A DNA stretch of 64,000 nucleotides from Streptomyces mirabilis. Its GTDB lineage: Bacteria; Actinomycetota; Actinomycetes; Streptomycetales; Streptomycetaceae. The notes under the pieces were generated by a model. That model saw only the letters and a program-made list of their open reading frames with translations, ran no database searches and had not been told where the DNA came from. Below are positions 17,186-25,073 of the stretch, piece by piece (position 1 is the first letter of the stretch; each line of letters opens with the position of its first letter). The translations under genes and the position numbers were made by a program. Location of the stretch: positions 558,001 to 622,000 of the forward strand of contig NZ_JBCJKP010000001.1 in assembly GCF_039503195.1 (NCBI RefSeq), in the 5' to 3' direction.

Positions 17186-17665
17186 CCTTGACGTGCTCCC
17201 TGGCCTGAAGTCCAGGGATTCCGGCCTGGGTCGTCTGCCCCTTCCGGGGGCTTCCTGCTTCAACGCGCTCTGCCGGGACTTTCGTCCCGGTCCTACCGGC
17301 GCTCTGTGAGGCGGTTGGCGTCTCCGCCCGTCCGGCGGCGACGATACGGCGTCCTTCGAAGAGCACGTTGCAGGCTGCGTCGTGGTCGCGGTCGTGCACG
17401 GTGCCGCACGCGCCGCACGTCCACTCCCGGACGTGCAGGGGCTTGGGGCCGTCCCGGAATCCGCAGGCCGAGCAGACCTGAGACGACGGGAAAGCGCGGT
17501 CCACCCTGGCGAACGTGCGGCCGTGCCTGACCGCCTTGCACTCCAGCATGCCGACGAACGCGGACCATCCCGCGTCCTGCACGGGCTTGGCTAGCCTGGT
17601 GCGGCCGAGACCGGACACCGCGAGGTCTTCCACACACACCGCTTGGCTGTCGCGGATGATCTGTG
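17186..17665 (-). pseudogene. tnpB: IS200/IS605 TnpB C-terminal remnant
   Basis: The remnant carries the RuvC-II catalytic Glu (AVCVEDLAVSGLGRTRLAK), the Cys4 zinc finger (SSQVCSACGFRDG and WTCGACGT) and RuvC-III Asp (HDRDHDAACNVL). The N-terminal half with the first RuvC Asp and the nucleic-acid-binding lobe is missing, so it cannot be an active RNA-guided nuclease. The normal stop is lost; the frame reads on through the right-end hairpin to 16,899. The element's right end is preserved next to it. Confidence 0.8.
17197..17218 (-). repeat. IS200/IS605 right-end hairpin
   Basis: TCCCTGG (17,197-17,203) pairs perfectly with CCAGGGA (17,212-17,218) around an 8-base loop. It lies just past the TnpB 3' end, where subterminal right-end hairpins of this IS family stand and where the omega RNA scaffold ends. 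A second right end of the same type is at 61,907-61,928. Confidence 0.65.
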
Positions 17666-17796
17666 CGGAAGCCTTGGAGCTCGTAACACGATCATGTTGC
17701 TGACACGGACTTGGCGGCGCGACCCGAGGACCAGCTCCAGCTGTAAGAACCAGCTTGCACCGGGCGTTGTCAGAGGCATCAGGCACACTGCGCCGT

Positions 17797-18639
17797 ATGA
17801 ACTTGGTGACCGCGCACGACTACGCCTGGATCCGCACCTCGCCGCTCTTCCGCCACATGCTGGAGAGCGGATACACCCTGACACTGATACGGGGGCGGAC
17901 CCCGCGCGAGGTGCTGCGCGCGATGGAGGCGGAGCCGCGCGGCACCGGGGAGGGAACGGCCGGGCTGATCGAGGCGGACGACGCTCACCGCGCCGAGGTG
18001 GATTACGACTACTGGGACGAGTCTTACGTCGCGGGCGCCTTCAGCGCTCCGGGCGAGAACGGCGACTGGACACTCGTCCTCGGCTTCGACGGTGGCCTGG
18101 GGATCGCGGCGCCGTGCGTGGAGACGCTGTCGAAGGGCGGCCGGGTCGTGGCGCACTCGACCAACGGCGGCAAGCCCATCCACCTTTTCCATTGGTTCGA
18201 GGACGGTGAGCTCCGTACGACGTTCGAGGGCCCCTCGTCGCGCGACGGCAACACCCCCGATGAACTGGTTCCCCTGCTGCGGGAAGTCGGCTTCCCTCTG
18301 ACCTCCGAGGGAGAGCACGACGAGAGCGCCCCGGACGTCGACCGGAAGGCGGCGGTCCTCGCTCTGGCCGAGAGACTCACCGGCATACGCGTCACCGAAT
18401 CCCTCCTCCAGGACGCTACGTACGAGCTGGGGCTCGTCCCCGAACAGCCCGCCGAGAAGTGGACCCGCGTGGTCATCGACATCACCGATGCCCACGGGGA
18501 GCGCCTGCACAGGGAATGGACCTACGAGGAGATCGCGACGGCGTCGGACCGCGTACGGGCGGAGGCAAACGCGCCGGTCGTGATCACCTACAACGAGCCT
18601 CCGGCCAGGGATCGTTCGGAGCACGAGACAGGTGAGTAG
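17797..18639 (+). CDS. DUF6461-like protein
   Basis: A 280-residue soluble protein. Recognisable stretches are HDYAWIRTSPLFRHMLESGY, YDYWDESYVAGAF, WTLVLGFDGGLGI and SKGGRVVAHSTNGGKPIHLF, like the DUF6461 family of actinomycetes, whose function is unknown. ATG 17,797 was chosen over an upstream in-frame start at 17,755 because the family resemblance begins at MNLVTAHDY. It stands alone between a TnpB remnant and IS5/ISAs1 pieces, but its frame is fully intact. Confidence 0.55.
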   Translation: MNLVTAHDYAWIRTSPLFRHMLESGYTLTLIRGRTPREVLRAMEAEPRGTGEGTAGLIEADDAHRAEVDYDYWDESYVAGAFSAPGENGDWTLVLGFDGGLGIAAPCVETLSKGGRVVAHSTNGGKPIHLFHWFEDGELRTTFEGPSSRDGNTPDELVPLLREVGFPLTSEGEHDESAPDVDRKAAVLALAERLTGIRVTESLLQDATYELGLVPEQPAEKWTRVVIDITDAHGERLHREWTYEEIATASDRVRAEANAPVVITYNEPPARDRSEHETGE

Positions 18640-18681
18640 CGAGCGAGCGCGTGGAGGGTGCCCCGGCGTACTCGCCGCCCT

Positions 18682-18899
18682 CTACAAGGGAACTTGCCGC
18701 CACGGGGGCTTCCGCGGTCCGACAGCCTTGTCGAGCCGTCGCCAGCAGATGAGGCCGCGGCCCAGCGAGACGAAGGCATTGTGGAGGTCGAGGCGTCGCT
18801 CCCACCGCACGGCCAGGCGCTTGAACTGGTACAGCAGGGCAAAGGTCTGCTCGACAACGTAGCGGAGCTTTCCAAGGCCCTTAATGTTCGGGGCGCCCC
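18682..18899 (-). pseudogene. IS5-type transposase, C-terminal part (distal half of a split gene)
   Basis: The frame reads RGAPNIKGLGKLRYVVEQTF, then RRLDLHNAFVSLGRGLICWRRL to a stop at 18,682, the C-terminal end of an IS5-group transposase. It begins at GGCGCCCC (18,892-18,899). The N-terminal part lies 2.35 kb away at 21,251-21,891 on the same strand and ends in ISRRGA at a second copy of that octamer. Joining the two at the octamer restores an open frame. Confidence 0.75.
18892..18899. repeat. 8-bp direct repeat GGCGCCCC, left copy
   Basis: This octamer recurs at 21,251-21,258 and bounds the segment that splits the IS5-type transposase. ISAs1-family elements are known to generate 8-10 bp target duplications, and the right copy directly abuts an ISAs1 right end. 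At the left copy no ISAs1 terminal repeat is seen, so the left end may have been altered. Confidence 0.55.
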
Positions 18900-19920
18900 T
18901 GCAAGCGCGTACCCGACCCGCGTTCGCGTCGCGGACGGTGGTGTCCCCTGCGGCTTGCTGCTGATCTGCGCCTGCGCAGTCGTCTCCGGCGCTCGGGCCA
19001 TCACCGAGATCACCGAGTGGGGACAGCGCGCCACCACCACGGTCCTGGAACTGCTCGGCATCCGACGCCACCTGCCCGGACGTCGCCGCGCCCCGTCCCA
19101 GGCCACCCTCACCCGGCTCCTGGCCGCCCTCGACGGCGATGCCCTGGACGCCGCGATCGGCGCCTACCCGGCCGAACGCGACCACACCGATGCCGGCGGC
19201 ACCAGCTCGGCGCCCAGGACGGCGATCGCGGTGGACGGCAAGGCGCTGTCCGGCTCCGCGCACCGCCGGCAGCGCCACCGGCACCTGCTGTCCGCCGTCA
19301 CCCACGCCCCCACCGTCACCCTGGCCCGGCGGGAGGAGGGGGCCAGGACCAACGAGACAGCCGCCTTCCGCCCGCTGCTGGAACCACTCGATCTGACCGA
19401 CGCCGTGGTCACCTTCGACGCCCTGCACAGCGTCAAGGACCAGGTGCGCTGGCTGGTGCAGGAGAAGAAAGCCCACTCCATCGCGGTGATCAAGGGGAAC
19501 CAGCCCACCGCGTCGGCCCGGGTCAAGACCCTGCCCTGGGAGCAGGTGCCCGTAGCGCACACCGTCTCCGGTACCGGGCACGGGCGGCGGGAGTCCCGCT
19601 CGATCAAGACCATGGCCATCGCGGCGAACCTGGGCGGGATCGCCTTCCCCGAAGCACGGCTCGCCTTGCGTATCCACCGGCGCCGCCAGGAGAGCGGCAA
19701 GCGGCAGACCCAGGGGACGGTCTACGCCGTCACCAGCCTCGACACCCACCAGGCCAGCCCTGCCGATGGCCGCTCTGCGGAACCTGGCCATCGGCAGGCT
19801 ACGACTGCTGGGAGCCCACAACATCGCCAAGGCCACCCGAGCGATCCGGGACGCACCCGAACACGCCGTCTGGATCTGAGGTATCACTGGCAGCCCGCTC
19901 CTGCCGGGAACTTGAAACCG
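18900..19920 (+). pseudogene. ISAs1-family transposase, degraded left copy
   Basis: A DDE transposase of the ISAs1 family. N-terminal VPDPRSRRGRW (from 18,909) is in one frame and LLLICACAVVSGARAITEIT in another, so there is a frameshift near 18,950. The catalytic core includes TAIAVDGKALSGSAH, VVTFDALHSVKDQ and IAVIKGNQPT. Near 19,755 an internal deletion with frame change removes the segment before MAALRNLAIGRLRLLGAHNI. A stop (TGA after HAVWI, 19,879-19,881) replaces the Trp codon kept in the right copy. Not functional. Confidence 0.8.
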
Positions 19921-20069
19921 CGCTGGTGGACGGCAGGACGGTGCGCAGCTCCCGAACCCGTCGTCATCGCAGTGCTGCGGAAAACGAGCTCCGCAATAGC
20001 GGAGCACGAGCGATTCGGCAGGTTGCGAGGCCGGTGGTGTCGGCCTCGCAACCTCCGTCACGCGAATGC

Positions 20070-20459
20070 CTACTGGTTCTTGCCCAGGCAGAGCACCACG
20101 TCGGCGCGGCCGGTCTCGGTGTACCAGGCCACCACACCGGGAACGCTCTTGCACTGGTCACCGTTGCCGGTGTCCTCCCGCAGGACCTTGTAGGCGGCCT
20201 TGGGGTCCTTGCAATCGATCACGTGCACATCCGGGTTGTCGTCCGTACCGCTCACCTGGACGCAGTCACCGGCGTTGGCGGTAGAGGGGTCACCGGTCAC
20301 CTCGTCGTAGATCATCCAGATCACGAGAGCGATCAGCCCGATACCCAAGCGGATCAGCAGCTTCTTGAGAGCGCGGGCGCCCTTCTTGGGCGGTTGCGGC
20401 GCCGGAGCCTGCGGCTGTACGGAGTAGGCAGGATCTTGGTAGGCGGGCGGTGTTGTCAC
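20070..20459 (-). CDS. LppU/SCO3897-like membrane-anchored protein
   Basis: A 129-residue protein: a Pro/Gln-rich cytoplasmic N terminus, KKGAR basic segment, one membrane helix (about residues 32-48, LLIRLGIGLIALVIWMI), then an extracytoplasmic domain with four Cys (NAGDCVQVSG, VIDCKDPKAAYKVL, GDQCKSVPG, VVLCLGKNQ). This matches the LppU/SCO3897 family, of unknown function. Its frame is intact although it lies between two ISAs1 pieces inside a split transposase, so it travels as apparent cargo. Confidence 0.7.
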   Translation of the reverse strand: MTTPPAYQDPAYSVQPQAPAPQPPKKGARALKKLLIRLGIGLIALVIWMIYDEVTGDPSTANAGDCVQVSGTDDNPDVHVIDCKDPKAAYKVLREDTGNGDQCKSVPGVVAWYTETGRADVVLCLGKNQ

Positions 20460-20837
20460 TGGTTCCTCGAAGGTCAGCCGCAGTGGGCAGGGGTGAGGAC
20501 GAACATGTTAGCGATCACGTAATGAAGGTCACTGCGTGAAGACGGAACGAGACTGCCGGGTATTCATATCGTGATCAAGGGACTACCGTTCCTCATCAGT
20601 GAGCAGGAGAGGGTCTTGAACCCATGCCTGGTCGCTGCGGGCATCCCGAACGGTGTTGGATGTCCTGGTCGCCCACTTTCGCGCCGTGTCCCGTGACACG
20701 GATCGTGTCCGTGGTCCAGGGATACGGGGGCCGGTGTCTTCAGGTGCCCGGTCCGGCCTGGACGCTCCGATGCCCCGCACGATCGCTCCGGTCGTGCGGG
20801 GGCGTATCGTCCGCCGCCGGACATACCGGAGATGAGC

Positions 20838-20975
20838 TTGCGGAACTTCTTACGGTGGCCGTGCCTCTCCCGGGTCTTGTCCGCCGTGAAGTCCAAATCC
20901 TCGACGGCGATCGCCAGGTCGTGCCGCTTCGCCCAGTGCAGGAGCCGGATGAGTGTGTGCCGCATCTGGGCGTCA
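20838..20975 (-). pseudogene. TnpB-type internal fragment
   Basis: A fragment of about 45 codons reads LIRLLHWAKRHDLAIAVEDL then DFTADKTRERHGHRKKFRKL, like the RuvC-II region of IS200/IS605 OrfB proteins of actinomycetes. No zinc finger or RuvC-III follows. The surrounding 20,460-21,110 has no other feature I can support. Confidence 0.45.
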
Positions 20976-21111
20976 CGGTGCTGTGCGGTGCCGGACAGGT
21001 CGTACCCGGGTGTCTGTCGACGCGGGCTAACCCGTACTACGTTTGCCCGTCGCGCACACTCGAACCGCGCGGCGTCATCCGCGGCTACGCCGCGGTGGTC
21101 GATCCCGAGGC

Positions 21112-21250
21112 CGAGCGTCGGCAGGCTACGACTGATGGGAGCCGACAACATCGCCAAGACCACCCGAGCGATCCGGGACGCACCAGAACACGCCGTCTGG
21201 ATCTGGGGCATCACCGACAGCCCGCCCCTACCAGGAACTTGAAACGCCCT
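21112..21250 (+). pseudogene. ISAs1-family transposase 3' end, right copy
   Basis: Only the last 44 codons remain: GRLRLMGADNIAKTTRAIRD, then APEHAVWIWGITDSPPLPGT and stop. It is nearly identical to the end of the left copy and in the same orientation, but keeps TGG where the left copy has TGA. The right terminus GAACTTGAAACGCCCT directly abuts the octamer GGCGCCCC at 21,251. Confidence 0.75.
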
Positions 21251-21258
21251 GGCGCCCC
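21251..21258. repeat. 8-bp direct repeat GGCGCCCC, right copy
   Basis: Partner of 18,892-18,899. It directly follows the right terminus of the right ISAs1 copy and begins the surviving N-terminal half of the IS5-type transposase. Confidence 0.6.
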
Positions 21259-21891
21259 GGCGGGAGATCACCGGCAGAATCCTGCGGCGCCGAAGTTCAC
21301 GGCGCACAGAGCATGAGTCGTATCCCTTGTCGCCCAGGACGGACTCGGGTCGCCTTCGTGGGCGGCCGGTCCGTCTGGCGACGGGGGGATGCCGTCGACC
21401 AGGTTGAGGGTTTGGGTGATGTCATTGACGTCGGCGGCAGTTGTGATGACCCGGAGCGGGGTGCCGCGCCCGTCGCAGACCAAGTGGTGTTTGCTGCCTG
21501 TCTTCCGCCGGTCAACCAGCGGTGGACCGGTTGCGGCGCCCCCTATTTTCGCGCGGACGTGAGAGCCGTCCACGCACGCGCGCGACCAGTCGAGTTCGCC
21601 GGCCGCGTGCAGTTCGGCGAGCAGCATGCGGTGCAGCTGCTCGAAGACTCCGGCCCTCTACCAGCGGTCCAGGCGTCGCCAACAGGTCTGTCCGGAGCCG
21701 AACCCGAACTCCAGCGGCAGGAGTTGCCGGGCGATGTCCTGACGCAAGACGTACAAGATGCCCTGCAGGCACAACCGGTCCGATACCGGTTTCGGCCCTG
21801 GTGACCGCTCGGGCCAGGGCGGTAGCAACGGTTCGATCTGTGCCCAGAGGTCGTCGTCCACGATCCACGGCCGAGTCGTCACACGACACAA
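21251..21891 (-). pseudogene. IS5-type transposase, N-terminal part (proximal half of a split gene)
   Basis: It starts at ATG 21,891 (WIVDDDLWAQIEPLLPPWPE) and continues SGQTCWRRLDRW, then a TAG at 21,658-21,660 where Gln would be expected, then AGVFEQLHRMLLAELHAAGE, ACVDGSHVRAKIGG and HHLVCDGRGTPLRVI. Near 21,365 the frame shifts to VLGDKGYDSCSVRRELRRRR and ends ILPVISRRGA at the octamer 21,251-21,258. So besides the insertion the gene also has one nonsense and one frameshift change. Confidence 0.75.
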
Positions 21892-21992
21892 ACGGCCGCA
21901 TCATCACATCGGCTACGCCCGACCAGGGCACCTCAACAAGATCTTGTTACGAACTCTCGTGGTGGAAGTCCCGGCACCGGTCCGCCACCCCT

Positions 21993-22020
21993 GGCGTGCT
22001 GGCGTGCTGGCGTGCTGGCG
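21993..22020. repeat. Short tandem repeat, 8-bp unit
   Basis: GGCGTGCT occurs three times perfectly (21,993-22,016) and begins a fourth time. It is in non-coding DNA upstream of the RBBP9-like gene, between the IS5-type start and that gene. Such arrays can vary in copy number by slippage. Confidence 0.7.
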
Positions 22021-22157
22021 TACGACCTTGATTCGGGCCTTGGCCCTGTTCTTCGAACCCTTGGCCTTGCGGGAAAGATCGCTTGCGTCGCTGTCGCTGT
22101 CCTGTTGTTTCCAACAGAATCAGCGCCAGACGCCCCCAGGATGGCAGGGGGCGACGA

Positions 22158-22724
22158 GTGAAACGGTGGCAAGCAGTGGTCGCGTACGTCATCATCCCCG
22201 GCATCGACGGCTCCGACGAGCAGCACTGGCAGACCTTGTGGGAGCACCAGTGGGGAACCTCAGCGGTGAGGATCTCCCCTGCCTCGTGGTCCGCCCCCGA
22301 CCTGGATGACTGGGTCAACGCTGTCCAGACGGCGTACGACGATGCTTGCCGTCAGGACAGCCGCGTTGTGCTGGTAGCCCACAGTCTGGGCTGTTGGGCG
22401 GCCTCCACCTGGCTGAACAAGAACCCGGCGAGCCCGATACACGGCGCGTTCCTGGTCGCGCCGCCCGACCCGCAGGGGCCGGCGTTCCCACGACAGGCGG
22501 CTCCGACGTTCATCGAGCTGTCCGCCCAACGTTTGCCGTGCCCGGCCCTGGTGGTGGGCAGCACCAACGACCCGTACTGCACCCCCGAGGCAGCCGTGGA
22601 CTTCGCGGAGCGATGGGCGGCGCGATGGCATCCGGCGGGCGCGTGCGGACACATCAACTCCGCCGGCGGCCTGGGCCCGTGGCCGCATGGCCGTGAACTC
22701 CTGGACTCACTGACCCGGCTGTGA
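22158..22724 (+). CDS. RBBP9/YdeN-family alpha/beta hydrolase
   Basis: A 188-residue small serine hydrolase. It opens with YVIIPGIDGSDEQHWQTLWE, typical of RBBP9/YdeN proteins, has the nucleophile elbow VLVAHSLGCWAA, the acidic residue in VGSTNDPYCTPE and the catalytic His in ACGHINSAGGLG. The substrate is unknown. GTG 22,158 has AGGGGG just upstream (22,146-22,151); GTG 22,176 is also possible and starts closer to the conserved part. Confidence 0.75.
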   Translation: MKRWQAVVAYVIIPGIDGSDEQHWQTLWEHQWGTSAVRISPASWSAPDLDDWVNAVQTAYDDACRQDSRVVLVAHSLGCWAASTWLNKNPASPIHGAFLVAPPDPQGPAFPRQAAPTFIELSAQRLPCPALVVGSTNDPYCTPEAAVDFAERWAARWHPAGACGHINSAGGLGPWPHGRELLDSLTRL

Positions 22725-22974
22725 TCAACCACCGCAGGGAACGGTGCCCACCACCAGGTGCCACCCTGCGGTTCCAGTTCGCACAAGGAAGTCTGCCCAT
22801 TGACGCCAGGCGGCCCGCCGCGTCGGGCGCTGCAACTGATCTTGCGTCAAATCCGGTGCAGGAGACTTCAGTTGCATCCGTCCACGAGATCGCCGATCTT
22901 GTCCCGCAAACAGAATGGCTGTGCTGTTGGTGTGATCCACAAGAAGAATGCTGATTCTTTTTGTGGGGGGTGTG

Positions 22975-23205
22975 GTGCCGCGACTCACCGACGCGCGCAA
23001 GGAACTCCGGCGCGCCCAGATCACCGAGGCCGCCGTACGCTGCTTCGGCCGCAACAGTCTGGAGCGGACCTCGATCGCCGACATCACCGCCGAGTCCGGC
23101 CTCTCGACCGGCTCGATCTACGCCCACTACAACAACAAGGCCGATCTGGTCCAAGCGGCCGCCCGCGAGGTGCTCGCCCAGCGCGCCGCGGTCCTCGATC
23201 ACGAT
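22975..23205 (+). pseudogene. TetR-family regulator, N-terminal fragment
   Basis: From GTG 22,975 (GGGGGG just upstream) the frame gives PRLTDARKELRRAQITEAAV and TSIADITAESGLSTGSIYAH then YNNKADLVQAAAREVL, a complete TetR helix-turn-helix. After about residue 76 it fuses to the antisense of a TnpB fragment and no ligand domain follows. The frame stays open to 23,973, so a chimeric protein could be made, but no function is expected. Confidence 0.65.
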
Positions 23206-23340
23206 CGTTTGGTTTTCACGAACGAGCCGAGTGGTCAGCTTGTGCAGGCTGTCGCGGCGCCGGTCGGCGATCCGGGTGTGGATCTTCGCGACCTTCAGCC
23301 GGGCCCTGGCCCGGTTCGCCGAGCCCTTCTCCTTCTTCGC
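23205..23340 (-). pseudogene. TnpB-type internal fragment
   Basis: A fragment of about 45 codons reads ARLKVAKIHTRIADRRRDSL, then HKLTTRLVRENQTIVIED, the helical region that leads to the RuvC-II Glu in IS200/IS605 TnpB. It is fused in frame to the C-terminal end of the antiporter remnant and cut by the TetR fragment on the other side. Confidence 0.6.
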
Positions 23341-23344
23341 CGGA

Positions 23345-24631
23345 CGACGCTGCTGCCTGGCCAGAGCGGCACGGTCACGGCGCTCGTGCTCACTGGTCTC
23401 GTCGGGATCTCCGCGCAGTCCGGTCCAGCGGATCACCGCGGGCATGGTCGTGCCCTGGACGACCAGCGTGACCAGGATGACGGCCACGGCGGTGAAGACG
23501 ACAAGGCCATGTCCTGCGAGCGGCCGACCCGCGGCCGTGGTGTCCGGGACACCGAGGGTGGCCGCCAGCGACACGGCCCCGCGCACCCCGCTCCAGGCCA
23601 CAGGGAACCTTTCCCGGGCGCCGGAGCGCAGCGTGCGCTGGACCGGACGGCGGTCGACGGCACGGAGGAGGTAGGGCGCACCGAGTACAGCCAGAGCAGG
23701 CGCGTGGCGATCACCACGCCGCCGACCAGCAACGCGGTGACCACGGCGTGTCCCAGGGAGGCGGAGCTGATCGCGCTCACGATGGCGGGTGTCTGGATGC
23801 CCACCAGAACGAACAGGGCGCCGTTGAGGATGAAGGTGCTCACCTCCCAGAAGCCGATGATGTGCACTCTGGCCCCCGCGCTGGTCACCCTGGAGCCGGC
23901 CTGGCTGAGGATGAGACCGCAGGTGACCACCGCCAGGACGCCGGAGACGCCCAGCAGTTGCGCGGGCAGGTAGATGGCGAACGGGGGTGCGCACGGCCAG
24001 GGCGCTCTCCAACAGGCGGTCGCGCAACCGTCTGCGCAGTGCCACCACGGCGGCGGCGCAGGCGGCGCCGATCGCGACACCACCCGCGTAGGCCAGCAGG
24101 AAGCGTGCGGCGGTGCCCCACCAGGTGACGGCCTGTCCCTGAACGGCGACCCCGACGACCACCGCGTAGAGGGCAAGGTGCCGTCGTTGATCAGGCTCTC
24201 CGTCCGGAGGACGGTCTGGATCCGGCGAGGCAGGAGCCGGGCGACGGCCTGCACAGCGATGGCGTCGGTGGGGGCCACGACGGCGCCCAGGACGAAGGCG
24301 AGCGGCCAGGAGAGGCCCAGCGCGTGCCCAACCCCTGCCACGGCGGCAGCGGTGACCAGCACCAGGCCGGTCGCGAGCAGCACGATCCCGCGCAGATGCT
24401 CCGGATCTCGCGGAGCGAGGTGGTCAGCGACTCCCAGTAGAGCAGGGGTGGCAAGAAGAGCAGCAGATCGACCGGGGGCGGCAGGACCATCGTGCGGAAC
24501 CCGGGGGTGAGACCGAGCAGGCAGCCACCCGCCACCAGCAGGACCGGCTCGTTCCAGCGCAGGCGGCGAGCCGGCCACGTCATGGCCAGCACGGTCGCGA
24601 GAATTGCCGTGATGACTTCCAGGCTTCGCAT
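23345..24631 (-). pseudogene. Na+/H+ antiporter (NhaP/CPA1 type) with four frameshifts
   Basis: Starting at ATG 24,631 (MRSLEVITAILATVLAMTWP) the homology changes frame near 24,400, 24,177, 23,985 and 23,680. The pieces are LRGIVLLATGLVLVTAAAVA, VVAPTDAIAVQAVARLLP, LYAVVVGVAVQGQAVTWWG, IGFWEVSTFILNGALFVLVG and SGVRGAVSLAATLGV, a full CPA1 antiporter core. The change near 23,985 is an extra base in a five-base C-run; the first two are single losses. The C terminus is replaced by a TnpB fragment. Confidence 0.75.
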
Positions 24632-24677
24632 TCGGCACCGCCTCCCCTACGGGTCAGGCATCCTCTTCCCTGGTTGC

Positions 24678-24960
24678 TCAGCCCTGCGCGAGTTCCACCA
24701 GGGCGTCGAGACGGGTGGCGTCCAGCCGAGCTCGCGGCGGGCCCGGGCGCCGCTGAGCTGCTGGTCGAGGGCGAACGCCTCGGCGATCGGCCCATCCGTC
24801 GTACGGCCTCCTCGACGGTCAGCGACTCGATCCGGTCCGGGCATCCGGCGGAGTGGCTGCGGGCCCGGGTGACGTCCGCCAGGGGAAGGTTCTGGCCGCC
24901 GACCCCGGCGTAGGCGGTCCCGGCCGGGGCGTTCAGGGCCAGGACAGCCGATCGGCCACC
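24678..24960 (-). pseudogene. NAD-dependent epimerase C-terminal remnant
   Basis: Three frames join to one C terminus: VLALNAPAGTAYAGVGGQNL and ESLTVEEAVRRMG, then PIAEAFALDQQLSGARARRE and LGWTPP, then TRLDALVELAQG to a stop at 24,678. This is the end of an NAD(P)-binding epimerase/dehydratase-like protein. Two frameshifts and no Rossmann domain: a relic. Confidence 0.55.
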
Positions 24961-25073
24961 CCGATTCGTGCACAGCCACTTGGTGAGATCAGCGTGGGGC
25001 AGGCACTCTCCTGCCCTCCCGTCGGGCAGCGGGCGCTTCGGCCGCTGGAGGGGCGAGTTGCGCCTGCCGCTGC

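Noticed and set aside
20583..20780. A 65-codon minus-strand frame (SRDTARKWATRTSN) as a transposase helix-turn-helix
   Set aside because: The resemblance is limited to a few residues and could not be extended.
21993..22020. A plasmid-type iteron array
   Set aside because: Only three 8-bp units and no replication gene nearby.
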